NCBI GenBank assembly: GCA_019188255.1
Contig: JAETXT010000003.1
Location: 5,146,001 to 5,210,000 of the forward strand
Reading direction: 5' to 3'
Length of the DNA stretch: 64,000 bases
Source of the DNA: Verticillium longisporum
Taxonomy: Eukaryota; Ascomycota; Sordariomycetes; Glomerellales; Plectosphaerellaceae
Shown here piece by piece: positions 1 to 12,565 of this stretch. Made by a program: the position numbers and the translations under genes. The notes beneath the pieces are model-generated. The model saw only the letters and a program-made list of their open reading frames with translations. It did no database searches and was not told the origin of the DNA. Each line of letters starts with the position of its first letter. Positions within the stretch are counted from its first letter, which is position 1.

Positions 1-1134
1 GCTAGGAATTCGACGACTTTTTGAAGATCGGCAAAAAGATCATCAATCGTTCGTCCAGCCTCGCCTCGCGCCTCGAGGACGTTCTGCATACGGTCAGTCT
101 CGCAAGCACAATGCCAAACAAAAAAGGTCCCAGGAGTAGAGAGCATACCTCGCTTGCCTGAATTGCCAACAGCTGCGGTGCCCTTACATCCATTCGAGGC
201 GAGACGATCGCCCGGTCAATATCCTGCCAAAGCTGGGACATTCGGTCATCAACCTCCTTGTAGGCTTCCAAACCAATGACCGCCTCACTCAGCGTCATCT
301 GCTCAGCTAGTCCTAGTCAGCAGTCTGCAGTCAGGCCAGTGAATCAGCTGCATACTCTCTCGTTGGCTGTAAATGGACAATCGCTTGGTCTCGCTGTCGA
401 CATGTACCAACGTGTTCCAGACATGGTCGAACACTTTGTGTACAGCAGACTTGAGCTCAAATGCGCGCACATCGAGAAGGCGCATCACTCTGCAGCTCTT
501 CTTGTTGACAGGCACATTGTCAAGCTCGGTCCAGGACTCTGCCAACGGTCAGCCCATGCTCTACGCCCTCTTCACGCTTCGAAACGAGGTTCGTACTTTC
601 AAGTAACCTCAAAGCGTCCAAAATGCGGCGCTCGTTCATTGCTTGTTCCACTTCGGCCAGCAGGTCATTGACGTATCGAATGCCCGTCAACGCCTCGTGC
701 AGCTGCTGGCTGTATAGGACCTCCCTCCGCAAAAATTCCACATGGTCTACTGCGTCCTGTATCGTCTTGCCGGAAACATCGGGAGCCTCTGATTGTCGGA
801 CAATGTCGTCTGCTAGTCGTTTGGATCGGAGAATGTCTTCCTGCAGCGTCTTCGCGTTTCGGACCCACGAACTCACGTCGCCTTTTGTTTCCTCGTTGAT
901 GGTGTGTATCTCAGACTGCCCAGAGTCAGTGCCCGTATTCTATCTCTTCCTCGTCGTATGCCGTACCTCGAGCTGGCCCTTGGCCCTCGCCAGAGCCTCG
1001 ATGGCTGGGGATAGGTCGCCTTCGGCAAGCGAGAGGGAAGATACGCCCTCGTCGGGAAATTCGCCCTGCAGCGCAAACGCCACAATGGCATCGCCAAGCT
1101 GCGTCGCTGTTCTTGTGTCGGTACCGACGGCCAT
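1..1134 (-). CDS. ZW10-like kinetochore / Dsl1 tethering protein (3' part outside window)
   Basis: Five exons fit the phases: 1134-967, 915-597, 538-356, 312-149 and 83-1, leaving an open frame at the left edge. The start at 1134 opens with MAVGTDTRTATQ and a helical N-terminus. Later exons carry a helical coiled-coil-type region with the run RLLDVRAFELKSAVHKVFDH, which I recognise from fungal ZW10/Dsl1-type N-termini. In animals ZW10 belongs to the RZZ spindle-checkpoint complex; across eukaryotes the family also acts in Golgi-to-ER vesicle tethering (Dsl1/NRZ complex). Which role dominates here cannot be seen. The intron at 313-355 is unusually short (43 bp) and its acceptor CTAG is the least certain boundary. 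The gene is divergent from the M16 peptidase. Confidence 0.78.
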
Positions 1135-2344
1135 GTTCGTGGATCGTGTAGGTGCGTGGTTGTTGGCAAACAGCTTCGCCAGGCATGAGAAATGCCACGA
1201 CGTCACCGAATTGTATGGCGTTTGCTGGGGCGCGAGCTCGGGTGGACGTGGTAAAGAATAAGGCCGCCGATATGCGGTCTCGCAAACCACCAGTGGCTTC
1301 AAATATGTTGGAAGAAAAGGTAGTACTCAAGCAGACAAACCACGTCGTCATTCGTCGCAAGACAGGGAAGCTGTCCAGGAAGCCGGGACAAGCTGTCATG
1401 TACCCCTGTACCTCAATAGCGGGCGCCAGCGCTTATCGCATCGAGCAATCCACCGCCTTTCTCTCCTGTGCGCGGCTCATTGGCCAATCACACATGCGTA
1501 CGCGTGCCCCTCGTTGAGATGCTGCTCTTGCACCCCGCCAAAATGTATGCCAGAAGACGCTTGGCTTCATACACACATTGTTCTTCTCTATTGTTCAACC
1601 GCTTGTTGCTCCATACCAGCTCACGAATAGAACGTTCGGGTCGTTTCCTTTCCATCATTTCCTTTGCCTCCCTCGTCGGCCCTTATAAGAAGTGGGCAGG
1701 CTGCGAGTCCTTCTGCCTGCTGCCACCGCCGTTACCCCTCCTTCGCCCCCACGAGTCAAAACGCTCCAGACGATTTCAAGGCTGCCACTGAGTGGTGGGC
1801 ATCGTTGGTCTGTGAGCTCCAGGCAACAGCACCATTGGCTTCACTCTTTGCGTAAACGGTAAGCAGAGCTGCATGGCTTCTCTTCCTCATTCTCACGTCT
1901 ATTTCACACAACACTTCCTGTCCATCTCTGAGTGCTCGTTCAATTCACTTGAATCATTCTTTGTTACTTCATGTGATCTTCCTGTATACCTCCTCGAGGC
2001 TCGTTTACTTTCCTGTCAAGATCGAACAAAGGACACATCACAAACTCTGTTCCATACACTGCATGTGGCGCCATGATGGCTAGAGTTAAGACTGGCCAGG
2101 TCTTGCCGACGGTGCTGTTTGCTCTGTTGGGCATCATCCTGTACCATGTCAGACCGAAAGCAGAAGAGTAATCATGTTGCTTCATTCATACAGCTCTTTT
2201 GTAGTAGGACTCAGTTTCCTCTGCCATGGTCACACATGGCATATCGAGGACAGCGCGAGAGGAGAGACCGCTTCAGTGTCGAGGTTGACTGACCAAGGCG
2301 ACAGTTTCTCGTTTTCAAACAGCACCAGCTTCCGCCTAGACAAA
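1135..2344. other. Divergent intergenic region, ZW10-like / M16C peptidase
   Basis: No convincing gene. It holds both 5' flanks. Pyrimidine-rich tracts and a TATA-like CCCTTATAAGAAG near 1676-1690 are visible. From 2174 an ATG-initiated frame joins the peptidase frame without a stop, giving a possible 57-residue extension; I treat it as leader sequence because family similarity starts at 2345. Confidence 0.5.
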
Positions 2345-5300
2345 ATGGCACCAGAGGAACGCCCAAAGCCGAGGTTCCGCAAGATCCAGAGCTTCGAAAC
2401 CGAGTACGCGCCGTGCACCATCAGCCAGTATGTCTCTGAGCGCAGCGGCATGCAGGTCATCGTGGCCGATCGCCAGGGTCCCAAGGTCAACGGCTACTTC
2501 ACACTCGCGACCGAGATTCTCGATGACTCGGGCGCCCCTCACACGCTGGAGCACCTTGTCTTCATGGGCTCCAAGAATTACCGCTACAAGGGCCTCCTCG
2601 ACAAGATTTCCTCGAGGGCCTACTCTGGCACCAACGCCTGGACTGCCACTGACCACACGGCCTACACGCTCGAGAGTGCTGGATGGGAGGGCTTTGCGCA
2701 GATACTGCCCGTGTACCTCGAGCACGTCATTGTTCCCGTCATCACGGATGAAGCCTGCACCACCGAGGTTCACCACATTGACGGTGAGGGTAATGATGCG
2801 GGTGTCGTCTACTCTGAGATGCAAGCAATTCAGTACAGGAGCGCAGAGATTGTTGACCTCGCCGCCAAGCGTCAGCTGTACCCCGAGAATGTCGGTTTCC
2901 GATACGAGACTGGCGGTATGACGGACGCTCTACGCAACTTGACCACCGACCGGATCAGGGAGTTTCATCGGGAGATGTACCAGCCCCGCAATCTGGCTGT
3001 CGTCATTGTGGGCGAGACCGATCACGACAACCTTCTCCAGATTCTCGACGACTTTGAAGAAAGTATCAAGGATGACCTTCCCCCCCTCGATGCTCCTTTC
3101 AAGAGGTAGGATACGTATGCAACATTCCGCTGCCGACATATTCTGACCATCGACAGGCCCTGGATCGACTCTGAGCAGCCTCCTGCGCTCACCGAGACCA
3201 ATGTGTCCACTGCCGAGTTCCCCGAGGCCGACGAGTCGGTTGGCGAGGTGGTTGTTGGCTGGTTCGGGCCTAACTGCATTGACCCCTTGGCCACTTCTGC
3301 GCTGAACGTTCTGCAGACCTACCTGTGTGGCTCGTCGGTCTCCATCCTCGAGAACGTCATGGTCGAGAGGGAAGAACTCGCCAGCTCTGTCGCTTGCTAC
3401 TGGGAGTCAAGGCCCAAGTCCGTCATTTGGTTCCAGCCTACGAGCGTTGCCACAGAGAAGCTCGAATTCGTCTACAAGAGGCTGATTGAACTCCTCAAGG
3501 AGGTGGCTTCCAAGCCCCTCGACATGGAGTACATGAAGTCGTGTGTCCAGCGAGAGCGCCGACAGGTCAAGTTCCAGGCTGAGTCCTCCGAGAGCTTCTT
3601 CTCGAGCAACATCATCACCGACTATCTCTTCGGCAAGCGTGATGGCTCGACACTGCTCGACATGAAGAGCCTGGACGAGTACGACAACCTCGAGAAGTGG
3701 ACCGACGAACAGTGGAGGGATTTCCTGAGGAAGTGGATCTCGGATGCTCACCACATTGCTATCCTCGCAAAACCGTCCATGGCTCTGGCTGAGAAGTACA
3801 AGACCGAGGAGGAGGAAAGACTCGCGAAGAGAAAGGCGAAGCTTGGTCCTGAGGGTCTGGCCAAGCTCGCTGAAAAGCTGGAGGCGGCAAAGAAGAAGAA
3901 CGACATGCCCATCCCGCCCGAAGTCGTCGACCGTTGGTCCGTACCCGGCACCGACTCTATCCACTTCATCGAATCCGAGACGGCCAAGTCTGGAAAGGCA
4001 CGAAGCCTGGGAGTCTTTGAAAATAAGGCGCAAAGGTCATCGATGCCGCGACTGACGGCAAGGACCCTCTCTTCATCCAGTTTGAAAGCGTGCCCTCAAA
4101 CTTTGTGCACATCAGTCTCTACTTGGGCACCGCCCAGGTTCCCACCGAAGTGAAGCCTCTGCTGCCCATCTTTGCCGACAACTTCTTCAACACGCCCATC
4201 GAGCGCGACGGCAAGCAGGTCGACTTTGAGCAGATCGTCATGGAACTCGAGGAGGAAACCATCAGCTACGGCATTCGGTCTGCCAAAGACATGGGTGACC
4301 CGGACAGCATCACCATACAGTTCCAGATTGAGCCCGAAAAATATGCCAGCATCATCAGCTGGATCCGTACCATGATGTTCGACAGCGTCTTTGACGTGCA
4401 GAGGCTCAAGGCTGGCGTGCAGAAGCAGCTGGCTGACATCCCTGAGCTCAAGCGTGACGGCCGCTCCATGTCCACTGAGATCAACATGGCCTATCATCTG
4501 AAGAAGGAGTCCTATGCCGTCTCGAAGCGAGCCTTGGTTCGCGCCGTCTACTTGCGCCGCGTCAAGAAGCTCCTCGAGAGCGATCCCGAATTGGTTGTCT
4601 CCTGGTTCGAGAAGATCCGCAAGTCTCTCTTCCAATTCAACAACACACGCATCCTCGTCACCGCAGATGTGAACAAGCTCGAGAACCCGGTCGCTGCGTG
4701 GGACATCCTGAGCAGCGCTCTGCAACCCGCAGGCGAGCTTCTTCCAGTTCTCAAGGCGCACAGCCATCTCACCGAAGAGGGGAGAACCCAGGTTCCGTCG
4801 GCGCCGTCATCGTCCCCATGACGACAGTTGATGGTTCGTACAGCGTAAGCACCTCCAAGGGCATCATCTCTTTTGAAGACCCGCGCCTCCCCGCCATCCT
4901 CGTCGCCATCGGCTACCTCGAGGCAGTCGAGGGCCCGCTCTGGTGCGCAGTCCGCGGCCAGGGCATGGCCTACGGCGTCTTCTTCAACCGCGACGTCGAC
5001 AGCGGCATGATCCAGTTCCGCGTCTACCGCTCTCCCGACGTCTCCAAGGCCATCGCCGCCGCCCGTGAGACGGTCCGCAAGATCGCCGAGGGCGAGGAGC
5101 CTATTGATCGCCACCTCAAGGAGGGCGCCATCAGCCAGATCGTCGTGCACTTTGCCGACGAGCAGTCGACCATGGCCTCTGCGGCGAGCCAGAACTTTGT
5201 GCTTGGTGTCGTGCGCGGCGTGCCTCTGGACTGGCACAAGAAGATCATGAAGAGCGTGCGGGATGTCACTGATGAGCAGATCAAGGACGTCTTGAACGAC

Positions 5301-5603
5301 CTCATCATGCCCGTGTTTGCGCCGGGAAAGAGCAACGTCATTGTCACATGCGCACCGATTCTGGAGGAGGTAAGTTTAGTTATCCGATGTGTGAATGAGA
5401 ACTGATATACTAACCTGACGTGACAGAATATCGAGAAGGCCCTCAAGGAGACGGGCTACAAGACACAGGTGCAGCAGCTGGCATACTTCCACGACGACTA
5501 TGGTCTGAAGCCTCAGGATGGCGAAGAGGAAGAGGAAGAATCGGAAGAGGAGGGTGATGAGGAGGGCGACTACACGGATGATAGTGATGATGAGTCGGAC
5601 TGA
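2345..5603 (+). CDS. M16C zinc metallopeptidase (yeast YOL098C/Sdd3-like), with two frame breaks
   Basis: Exons 2345-3105, 3157-5369 and 5427-5603 give about 1,050 residues, close to the roughly 1,040 of yeast YOL098C. The inverted zinc motif HxxEH is HTLEH at residues 66-70, followed by LVFMGSKNY, a signature of this cytosolic branch of the insulinase/pitrilysin family. Family members fold into a clamshell that degrades peptides; physiological substrates of this branch are poorly known. The C-terminus is a strongly acidic Glu/Asp tail. Two frame breaks occur: at an A run (4032-4034) and a G run (4779-4782). In both cases adding one base restores homology (KVIDA..., ENPGSVGAV...). Sequencing error is the likely cause, so I annotate one gene. 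Confidence 0.88.
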
Positions 5604-6001
5604 TGATTTGTATGGCGTAAAAGAAAAGACACGGGCAACGAGCTAAGCGCGGTGCAGTAGACCACAAGTATTTTGGCTTGCCTCGTAATCATACAAATCA
5701 CCTCTGCCTGTGAGCCTCGTGAGCTTCGACCTGAGATGCGTTGTGAGAAATACGACTACACGAATGACCTCCGTCTCCAGAGCCGTGGTTTCCGCGCTGA
5801 GAGGATCGTTGAACAGCATTGCTCTATCTGCACATATGGTTACAAGCCCCCCTCCGGAGCTCTTCTACCCAGGCCTCGCAGACCTCCAATATTGTACAAG
5901 TCCATCGACCAGAAGCCGCACCCTTGTGAGTCGGCCATCTTTCATCTTCAGCCACCAACCGTATGCCCCCAAGCGAACCGCATCTCGTGCACGCTGGTGC
6001 T
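5604..6001. other. Convergent 3' flanks
   Basis: Lies between the ends of the M16C and bL34m genes. I see no ORF or repeat of note; presumably 3' UTRs and polyadenylation signals. Confidence 0.4.
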
Positions 6002-6492
6002 CTAGTTGGAGCAACCCAGTCGGAGCCTGCCCTTGATCCTCCTCCTCCTGACAATCTTGCGGCCATCCTTGGTCTTCATGCGGCTGACGTATCCGTGTCT
6101 GCGCTTCTGGATGAGGCGGGTGTTGCCGTTCATGGTGTTGCGAGGACCGCAGCGAATCTGAGACAGTGCTGGGTGGGCGGTGATGGAGCTACGGGGCACG
6201 AGATCGGCAGCCACGCCATCGACTGTTTGCGCTGCGGTCGCTGGTGACGCGGAGGGCGCGAACGGAAGTGTGCTGGGGCGAGTGAAGACGGTTGGGCGGG
6301 CGGCAAGGGTCGGTCGGATGGGTGTGAAGGAGGAGAAGGCCCTGGGCGTGGATGTCAGTTTGGTCCCTACAAGCCAGGACGCGGTGAGTTTGGAACCACG
6401 ACGACGCACCTTGTCGAGATGGAGCTCGAGGCCTGCACTGCAGGAGCAGTAAGCAGGCGTCGGGTGACGCAGGCTATGGATTGGCGGATCAT
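6002..6492 (-). CDS. MRPL34: Mitochondrial large-subunit ribosomal protein bL34m
   Basis: Two exons, 6492-6410 and 6341-6002, joined across a 68-bp intron with donor GTGCGT, branch ACTGACAT and acceptor CCCAG, give 140 residues. The N-terminal ~90 residues are Ser/Ala/Arg/Thr-rich with almost no acid, as in a mitochondrial presequence (MIRQSIACVTRR). The C-terminal ~45 residues are the compact basic bL34 domain: RLIQKRRHGYVSRMKTK followed by DGRKIVRRRRIKGR, matching the bacterial L34 pattern of RKRxHGFxxR then GRxxLxxRRxKGR. It sits in the large mitoribosomal subunit near rRNA. Divergent from STE24, with 385 bp between starts. Confidence 0.85.
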
Positions 6493-6877
6493 GGTGGCTG
6501 TGGTCGCGAATGCCGGTGATTTGCAGGCCGTTGGCTTTGGTGTTGAGAAACGAATGGCGCGGTCCCAGATTTTGAGATGGAAATCGGATTAGTGCACTTC
6601 AGGGGTCTGATGCACATATGCATCTAATAAGAAAGTGCCCCACAAGCGAAGGCGGGTTGTGGACCAATGTGACGCAACGGATGCTCAGAGTGCGCCAATG
6701 AACACGCTTAGACTAAGCTGCGAGCTGACAGTGCTGTCGTACGTGGGCTTCTGGACAGTTTGCGCCAGGTCGAAGCTTCCACGTCGCATCTCGCGTCTGT
6801 CCTTTTCTTCCGCTCCTTCACCTTTCCTTCGTTCGTCAGTGCCATTGTATCGACACTTGCACTCTTTTCTTGCCGCG
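6493..6877. other. Divergent promoter region bL34m / STE24
   Basis: 385 bp between two start codons. The STE24-proximal half is CT-rich, as is common in fungal 5' UTRs. No clear TATA or repeat. Confidence 0.4.
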
Positions 6878-8316
6878 ATGGACTACCTTAACCGCCTCGC
6901 GCGGTTCCTGGACCGTCCGCTCTTCCCGTGGAAGAAGCTCATCCTCGGCTTCTCTGTTGGCCAATTCGTCTTCGAGTCTCTCCTGTCGCTGCGCCAGTAC
7001 CAGGTCCTCCGCAAGACCAAGGCCCCCAAGGTGCTCGAGAATGAGATCTCTCAAGAGACTTTTGACAAGAGCCAGGCATATGGCCGCGCCAAGCAGAAGT
7101 ACGAGCTCATCAACGGCCTCTGGGGCCAGATTCAGAACATTGCCTTTATCCAACTCGACGTCCTCCCGAAACTCTGGTCCTGGACCGGCGACCTGCTCCT
7201 CAAGTTTGCGCCTGCCCGCTTCACTGGTGAAATATCGCACTCGATCGTCTTCGTCCTGACCTTTGTCCTCGTTCAACAAGCCCTGTCTCTGCCCAGCTCG
7301 ATCTACTACAACTTTGTCCTCGAGGAGAAGTTGGGTTGCAACCAGCAGACGCCCAAGCCCTTCGTCACGGAAATGCTCTAGTCGAACATGCTCACCTTCA
7401 TTCTCGCCCCTCCCATCCTCGCCGGTTTCCTCTCCATCATCAAGAAGACAGGCAACCAGTTCTTCTTCTACCTCTGGGCTTTCGCTGCCGGTCTCCAGGT
7501 CTTCATGATCACCATCTACCCCATCGCCATTCTGCCCCTCTTCAACAAGCTGTCCCCTCTCGACGAGGGCGAGCTCAAGACCAACGTCGAGGCCCTCGCC
7601 AAGAAGCTGAACTTTCCCCTCCACGAGCTGTACGTCATTGACGGCAGCAAGCGCAGCGCCCACAGCAACGCCTACTTCTTCGGACTGCCCTGGAAGAAGC
7701 ACATTGTCATCTACGACACCCTCATCGAGAAGAGCGAGACCCAGGAGGTCGTCGCCGTCCTGGCGCACGAGCTCGGCCACTGGAGCCTCGGCCACACCAC
7801 TCGCCTGTTCGGCATCTCCCAGGTATGTTCCCTCCCTCTCAACCCCGTGACTTTCTCTCTTTCTCTCTCCGATAGCCCATGACTGACCATCCTCAGGCGC
7901 ACTTCCTCTACATCTTCACCCTCTTCTCCGTCTTCATCAACAACCACTCCCTCTACGCCGACTTTGGCTTCCTCCTCGAGCACCCCATCATCATCGGGTT
8001 CATCCTCTTCTCCGACGCCCTGTCGCCCATGGACACGGTGGTCAAGCTGCTCATGAACATCCTGAGCCGCAAGTACGAGTTCGAGGCCGACGCCTTTGCC
8101 AACAAGCTCGGCTACAACGCCGAGCTCGCCAAGTCGCTCATCAAGCTCCAGGTCCAGAACCTCAGCACCATGGACGCCGACTGGATGTACGCGACGTACC
8201 ACTTCTCGCACCCTCATCTCTCGGAGCGCCTCAAGGCCCTCAACTGGACCTCGTCCGAGAAGGTGGGCACCGATGAGCCCGAGGTCGCCAAGGCCACCGG
8301 CCGCGACGAGCTGTAG
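6878..8316 (+). CDS. STE24: CAAX prenyl protease 1 (Ste24), with an in-frame TAG
   Basis: Exons 6878-7822 and 7897-8316 give 454 codons, matching yeast Ste24 (453). The protein is a multi-pass ER/inner-nuclear-membrane zinc protease that removes the -AAX tripeptide from farnesylated proteins and cleaves the a-factor N-terminus. The zinc motif HELGHW begins at residue 297, and the third ligand lies in KYEFEADAFANKLG near the C-terminus. Several hydrophobic segments surround them. Codon 168 (7379-7381) is TAG where the family context suggests Lys (one base different); homology continues unbroken on both sides. No other disruption is seen, so a base-call error or recent nonsense mutation are the options. 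The intron follows the zinc motif. Confidence 0.9.
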
Positions 8317-8634
8317 GAGTGAGAGGTCGGTTGTAGAACCTTAGGTACAGAGGGCTGAAACAGGCACTCAGGCTCGCGCTGGAGGAGTCATGTAGTCTGT
8401 GGTTTTTGTTGTCATAGTAGAGATCAGCGGCGGCTGATTCCGCTCCATGTCCTGGTGAAAAAAAGCTCACTGTATTTTTTTTTTCTTTTGCAACATCACT
8501 GCATGTGCTTCCTGCACCAAGGTGACATGTGTAATCATGACATGCTGCAACTCTTAAGGCTACGGAACAAACTACAAAATACCCTTCCACTTGTCCAACA
8601 GTGCTCAGCTAAGCAAGAAACACCACCACGCCAA
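8317..8634. other. Convergent 3' flanks
   Basis: Short region between the stops of STE24 and the small TM protein gene. It holds a T-rich run near 8475-8488 and nothing else I can name. Confidence 0.4.
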
Positions 8635-9059
8635 TCACGCCGACGCCCTCGGAATCCGCATGTTGGCCAGTACCCTAGCGAGGAGCTCCTCGCGCGTCGC
8701 CGCGTCTCCCGGAAACAGGTTGCGCTGCCCGTCTGTAAGCGAACGAACCCCACACAAGGACGGCGGCGGAGAGGCCTACCGCTGCGAGCCACCGGCGCAT
8801 CTCCTCCCGCGTCCACTCCTCAGGGTTGCCCGTCGGGTCGGCGGCCGCGGGGAACATGTCGCCGCCGTAGATGCTCCAGACGGCCACTGCTGTGACGAGG
8901 CCGCCGAAAGCTGTGTGACAGGTGAGTTGGGGTCCCATCTTTGAGGACTGTTTACATACCGAGAAGCGCATTCTACCCAGTAATCATTAGCAAGATACTC
9001 GTTCCGAGAATGTGGTTCCTCACCTTGGATTTCATGGCATTGTCGAGGGGAGTCGGCAT
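8635..9059 (-). CDS. Small conserved one-TM protein, unknown function (four exons)
   Basis: Exons 9059-9024, 8972-8960 (13 nt), 8910-8780 and 8724-8635 splice in phase into 89 residues. All three introns are GT-AG. The protein begins MPTPLDNAMKSKNALL, then has a hydrophobic stretch (about residues 16-34) and a soluble tail with GGDMFPAAADPTGNPEEW, EEMRRWLAARNLFPGD and REELLARV. The tail resembles a short helix-hairpin-helix of the SAP-like type. I know similar small proteins only as conserved hypotheticals of ascomycetes; a mitochondrial or ER membrane location is a guess from the single TM segment. Exon 2 is a micro-exon. Confidence 0.72.
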
Positions 9060-9575
9060 TGTGGCTGGTGATGACGTCGGTGACGACTGCGGATCCGGGG
9101 TCAGATGGACCGTGAATTGGAGAGAGAGAAATATCAAGAATGCGTCACAACTCAGATGCGAAAAGACGAAGTTTCGTCTTGGATCTCGAGTACTAAGTGA
9201 AAAAAGTGAAAATTGAATGGATCAAGTGTCAATGTAAAGTGTCCTGACCAAGAAGTAACACCATAAGTTTCCGCCACGTCTGCCTGGATTCCGCCACAGT
9301 GAGGGAGTACGGATGGTCCGTGCGGCTCACTCGCGCGTCCCGAAGTCTGTCAGCCGACGGCAACTGCCAGGAACGCGCCGCGCTCACAGCTATCAACACC
9401 AAAGGTGTATCATCTCACGGCTTCAAATAGCGAACTCAATCGCCTTACACAAAGCTTTTACGCCTACTACTTCTCGTGATCCTGAAGGTTTAGGCAGATC
9501 AATAGCACAGGCACGGGGTATGGTGTCGGGAAACTCAACTCGGCAGCCGTGAGAGCCTGCCCCTGTCATGTCAAC
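9060..9575. other. Divergent intergenic region, small TM protein / CENP-I
   Basis: About 0.5 kb with no supported ORF or repeat. It contains the two 5' flanks. Confidence 0.4.
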
Positions 9576-12075
9576 ATGGCCTCTGCTGATGAAGCTGAGC
9601 TGCGGGACCTGATCAACGATGTTGTTCAAGGTTTGTGCTTACTTCATATACTGCACTCTCGAACAATACTGATTATGAAGTAGCTGCAAAGATTCCCGCC
9701 AAAAAGCGATTTATCTCAATCAAGCCCACCATCGAGAACTTCACCTCACGCGCATACGACCAAGGCCTCTTACCAGACGCGCTGAGCGAGCTCATTTCAC
9801 TCATCACAAAACCCAGCCACCTTGATCAAGCCAGCCTCAACTCGCTCATCAACAACTTGTACCCGTCTAGTCGTATTTCGTCCGATGTCATCCTCAGAGT
9901 CGTTGGCTGTCTGGGGCGCGGGGAGCTCAAGCCTGCCTTGCCCATCCAGGCTGGCTTGTTGAGGTGGCTTGTCATGGTGTATCATACCATTGAGACTCCA
10001 GCTATTCTCTCACAGTCATATGCTATCCTGTTCAACCTGCTAGATACAGCAGCCATCAGGTTAGCCCTTCATTTGAGAAATGAGATAGATGAGATACGCT
10101 GACCAGCGACAGGCCACACCTCTGCCATCTTCTTGCCGTAATAACGCGACGCAAACATGTGCGACCTTTCAGAATACAGGCAATGTAAATATTCTGGAGC
10201 AAATTGAGAAAATTGTCCATCGTGCTGATCCCGAATAGCCTAGGCCTATCTCGACAGACGGGCCACGATCCAGCGTTGACAGGACTCCTGCGAATATTCA
10301 AAGACTACTACCCCGAAATCATCGTTGGCGACGTCATGAAGGGCAAGGCATCTGCTTTCAAGGTGCGCATCTCCAGCCTGCAACCAGAGAGATACCGACT
10401 AACAATGCCAGCACCCCGATACCCAATGGCGCGACCGGCTGAGCGAAATCCAACGCGACTATGCCCAGCGCTCCACTGCCGCCATCTCACAACCTCAGAG
10501 CGGCTTCACAGTGAGCAGACACACTGCCAGCGGCGGACGAGGACCGCGTCCGTCTGGTGTCCCTGCTGTTCACACTTCTTATGCCGACGAGGTACGAATG
10601 CAATTCCCCTCCTTGTCTCCATCTGGTGCTGACACGTGCAGACGTCTGTGACTTTAGAGGAAATCGACAGCGCTGATCGACTGGCCCAAACGCTGGAAAA
10701 GATTGAAGTGCCGAATCAGCTAGCTGCTGTCCTCGCCGACCCGCTGCTTCAGAAGCTCGTTGCTTTGAGGAAGGACGATGTCATGTCGCGCCGCATCGTG
10801 CATTGGTTGGACGCGCTCCTCGATGATGTCGTCTCGGGAAACGCAGACGCCAAGACCTTCGAGGACACCATGGAGGTCCTCCAAGACTATGTCTCCCGCG
10901 TCACGGTAGAGTTCCCGATCAGTTGGTTCCATAACTCTGTGACTAACATGGCTAGGAAACACCCCCGGTTGTCTTGAACTTCCTGGCTAAACTGTTTGAG
11001 AGGTGGGACGGCGTCGAAGCACAAGGTCATATCCTGGGCATACTTCAGTACACGACATTATCCAGATTTGATGGTAGGTGTCTGATCACGCAAAGAACAT
11101 TCATGTTCATTAACAACCGTAGAACTTAAGCGCCTCCTCTTTCAGCCCCTTGAGAAGTGCCTTCCCCGAACGCCTTCAAATCAGATCCTCCTACTCGATA
11201 CCTACAGAGGCCTACTACACAACTGGACCTCGATCCTTCTCTCCCTGGACAGCATTCCGTCCGACACACCTTTTGACGCCGTCAGGCAGCTTCAGATCCA
11301 CGCCAACGCTCTCACCCTCTCCCTCATACAAGCATGCCCCTCAACAGCAACCAACGGCGCTGTCCTCGACTTTTACGAACAAGTCGCCGCGACGACCTCG
11401 CACCCCGCCCTACAACCACACCTCCGCATCGCCATCCCGTCGCCGGCGCTCGTATACCTCGTCTTCTTCTCGCCCTCGCTCGGCAACGTGTCCCGCCTCA
11501 CAGGCGTCCTCGCCCGCTACAAGACGGCCTTTGACGCCGCCATGGCGCGGTCCAAGACGGCCTACACGTCGGCCGACCTCCGCACCTTCAACAGCTTCCT
11601 CATGGACCTCTGCAACTGCCTCTGGCGCGGCCGCGCCTTCAACGCCACCGACACAAACGCCCTCGGCTGCCTCGCGCGCCGCGCCGCGACGAGCCGCTAC
11701 CAGCGGTACGCCGAGGACCTCGGCTCCGATCTCACGCTGCCGCTGCTCTTTGGCCTGTCGCACTCGCCGCTGCTGAGCCTGCAGTCCATCTCTTGCGTGC
11801 GCGCGCTCGAGGACGAGGCTTTTCGCGGCGACGGTGGCGTCATGATCGCCACGCGCCACGCCGGGCCCGTGACACAGGCGAGTCTGCAGCGACTCGCGGC
11901 CGCGCGCGGCCTGCCGCTTAAGTGGGCCGAGTACCGGCTGCAGGTGCTCAGGCATCTCGAGAGGGAGGGGTTCGTGGGCGTCATGGACTTTATGAAGAAT
12001 ATCCTTAAAGTCTTGCAGAGCACGGGGAATGCGTCGAGTCAGGGGAGTCAGGGTTCGCGCGCGTCGCTAGGGTAG
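9576..12075 (+). CDS. mis6: Inner kinetochore protein CENP-I / Mis6 homologue
   Basis: Eight exons fit phase and splice signals: 9576-9630, 9684-10059, 10113-10184, 10239-10362, 10412-10591, 10642-10905, 10956-11073 and 11123-12075, for 713 residues. The start MASADEAELRDLINDVV follows a clean AACATGG context. The body is an alpha-helical repeat protein with the Mis6/CENP-I pattern: SLNSLINNLYPSSRIS, VLRVVGCLGRG, IQAGLLRWLVMVY, then RKHVRPFRIQA and TGHDPALTGLLRIFKDYYP. CENP-I is part of the constitutive centromere-associated network that binds near CENP-A nucleosomes (Ctf3 in budding yeast). The C-terminus is Ser/Gly-rich and probably disordered. No frame breaks. Confidence 0.87.
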
Positions 12076-12565
12076 CTGGACCAGGGTGGCGTGTTGGGAA
12101 GCATAGCTGGCCCCAAAGAGGGAAATCATGATGCTTGAAATTTTCTAGTTGCAGAAAGAAGCAAGAGATCTTGTCTAGTTGAGTTGACACGATATCTGGC
12201 TCCTGACCTGTAAGAGACCTGTTCGTTGAAAGTCAGGGTACCTATCCAAAGACGCGGCTCTCATTTCCAACGAGAGAAAAAACCGCCGCCCGCCTGAAAG
12301 CAAATGGGTATGCTGTAATGTTGAAGCAACCGTAACGCCGCGCAGAGCAAAGTTGAGAATGCCCTATACGCCCCTCTAATGATGCTGTTTCCGTCCTGGA
12401 CCTAGCCCCTTTACCTTTTTTTCCGTCATGCAAGGACTGATGCAAATATCCTACCTGCCGCCCGGCCCTTCCTCGTCATTGCATGTTCATCACGAAAATC
12501 ATGCTCGACAAACGTCGAAATAGGTTCCAACTGCCACATGTCGCTAGTAGATGGCCATCAGGTGC
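12076..12565. other. Convergent 3' flanks
   Basis: 490 bp between the stops of CENP-I and CAF16. No ORF or repeat supported. Confidence 0.4.
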
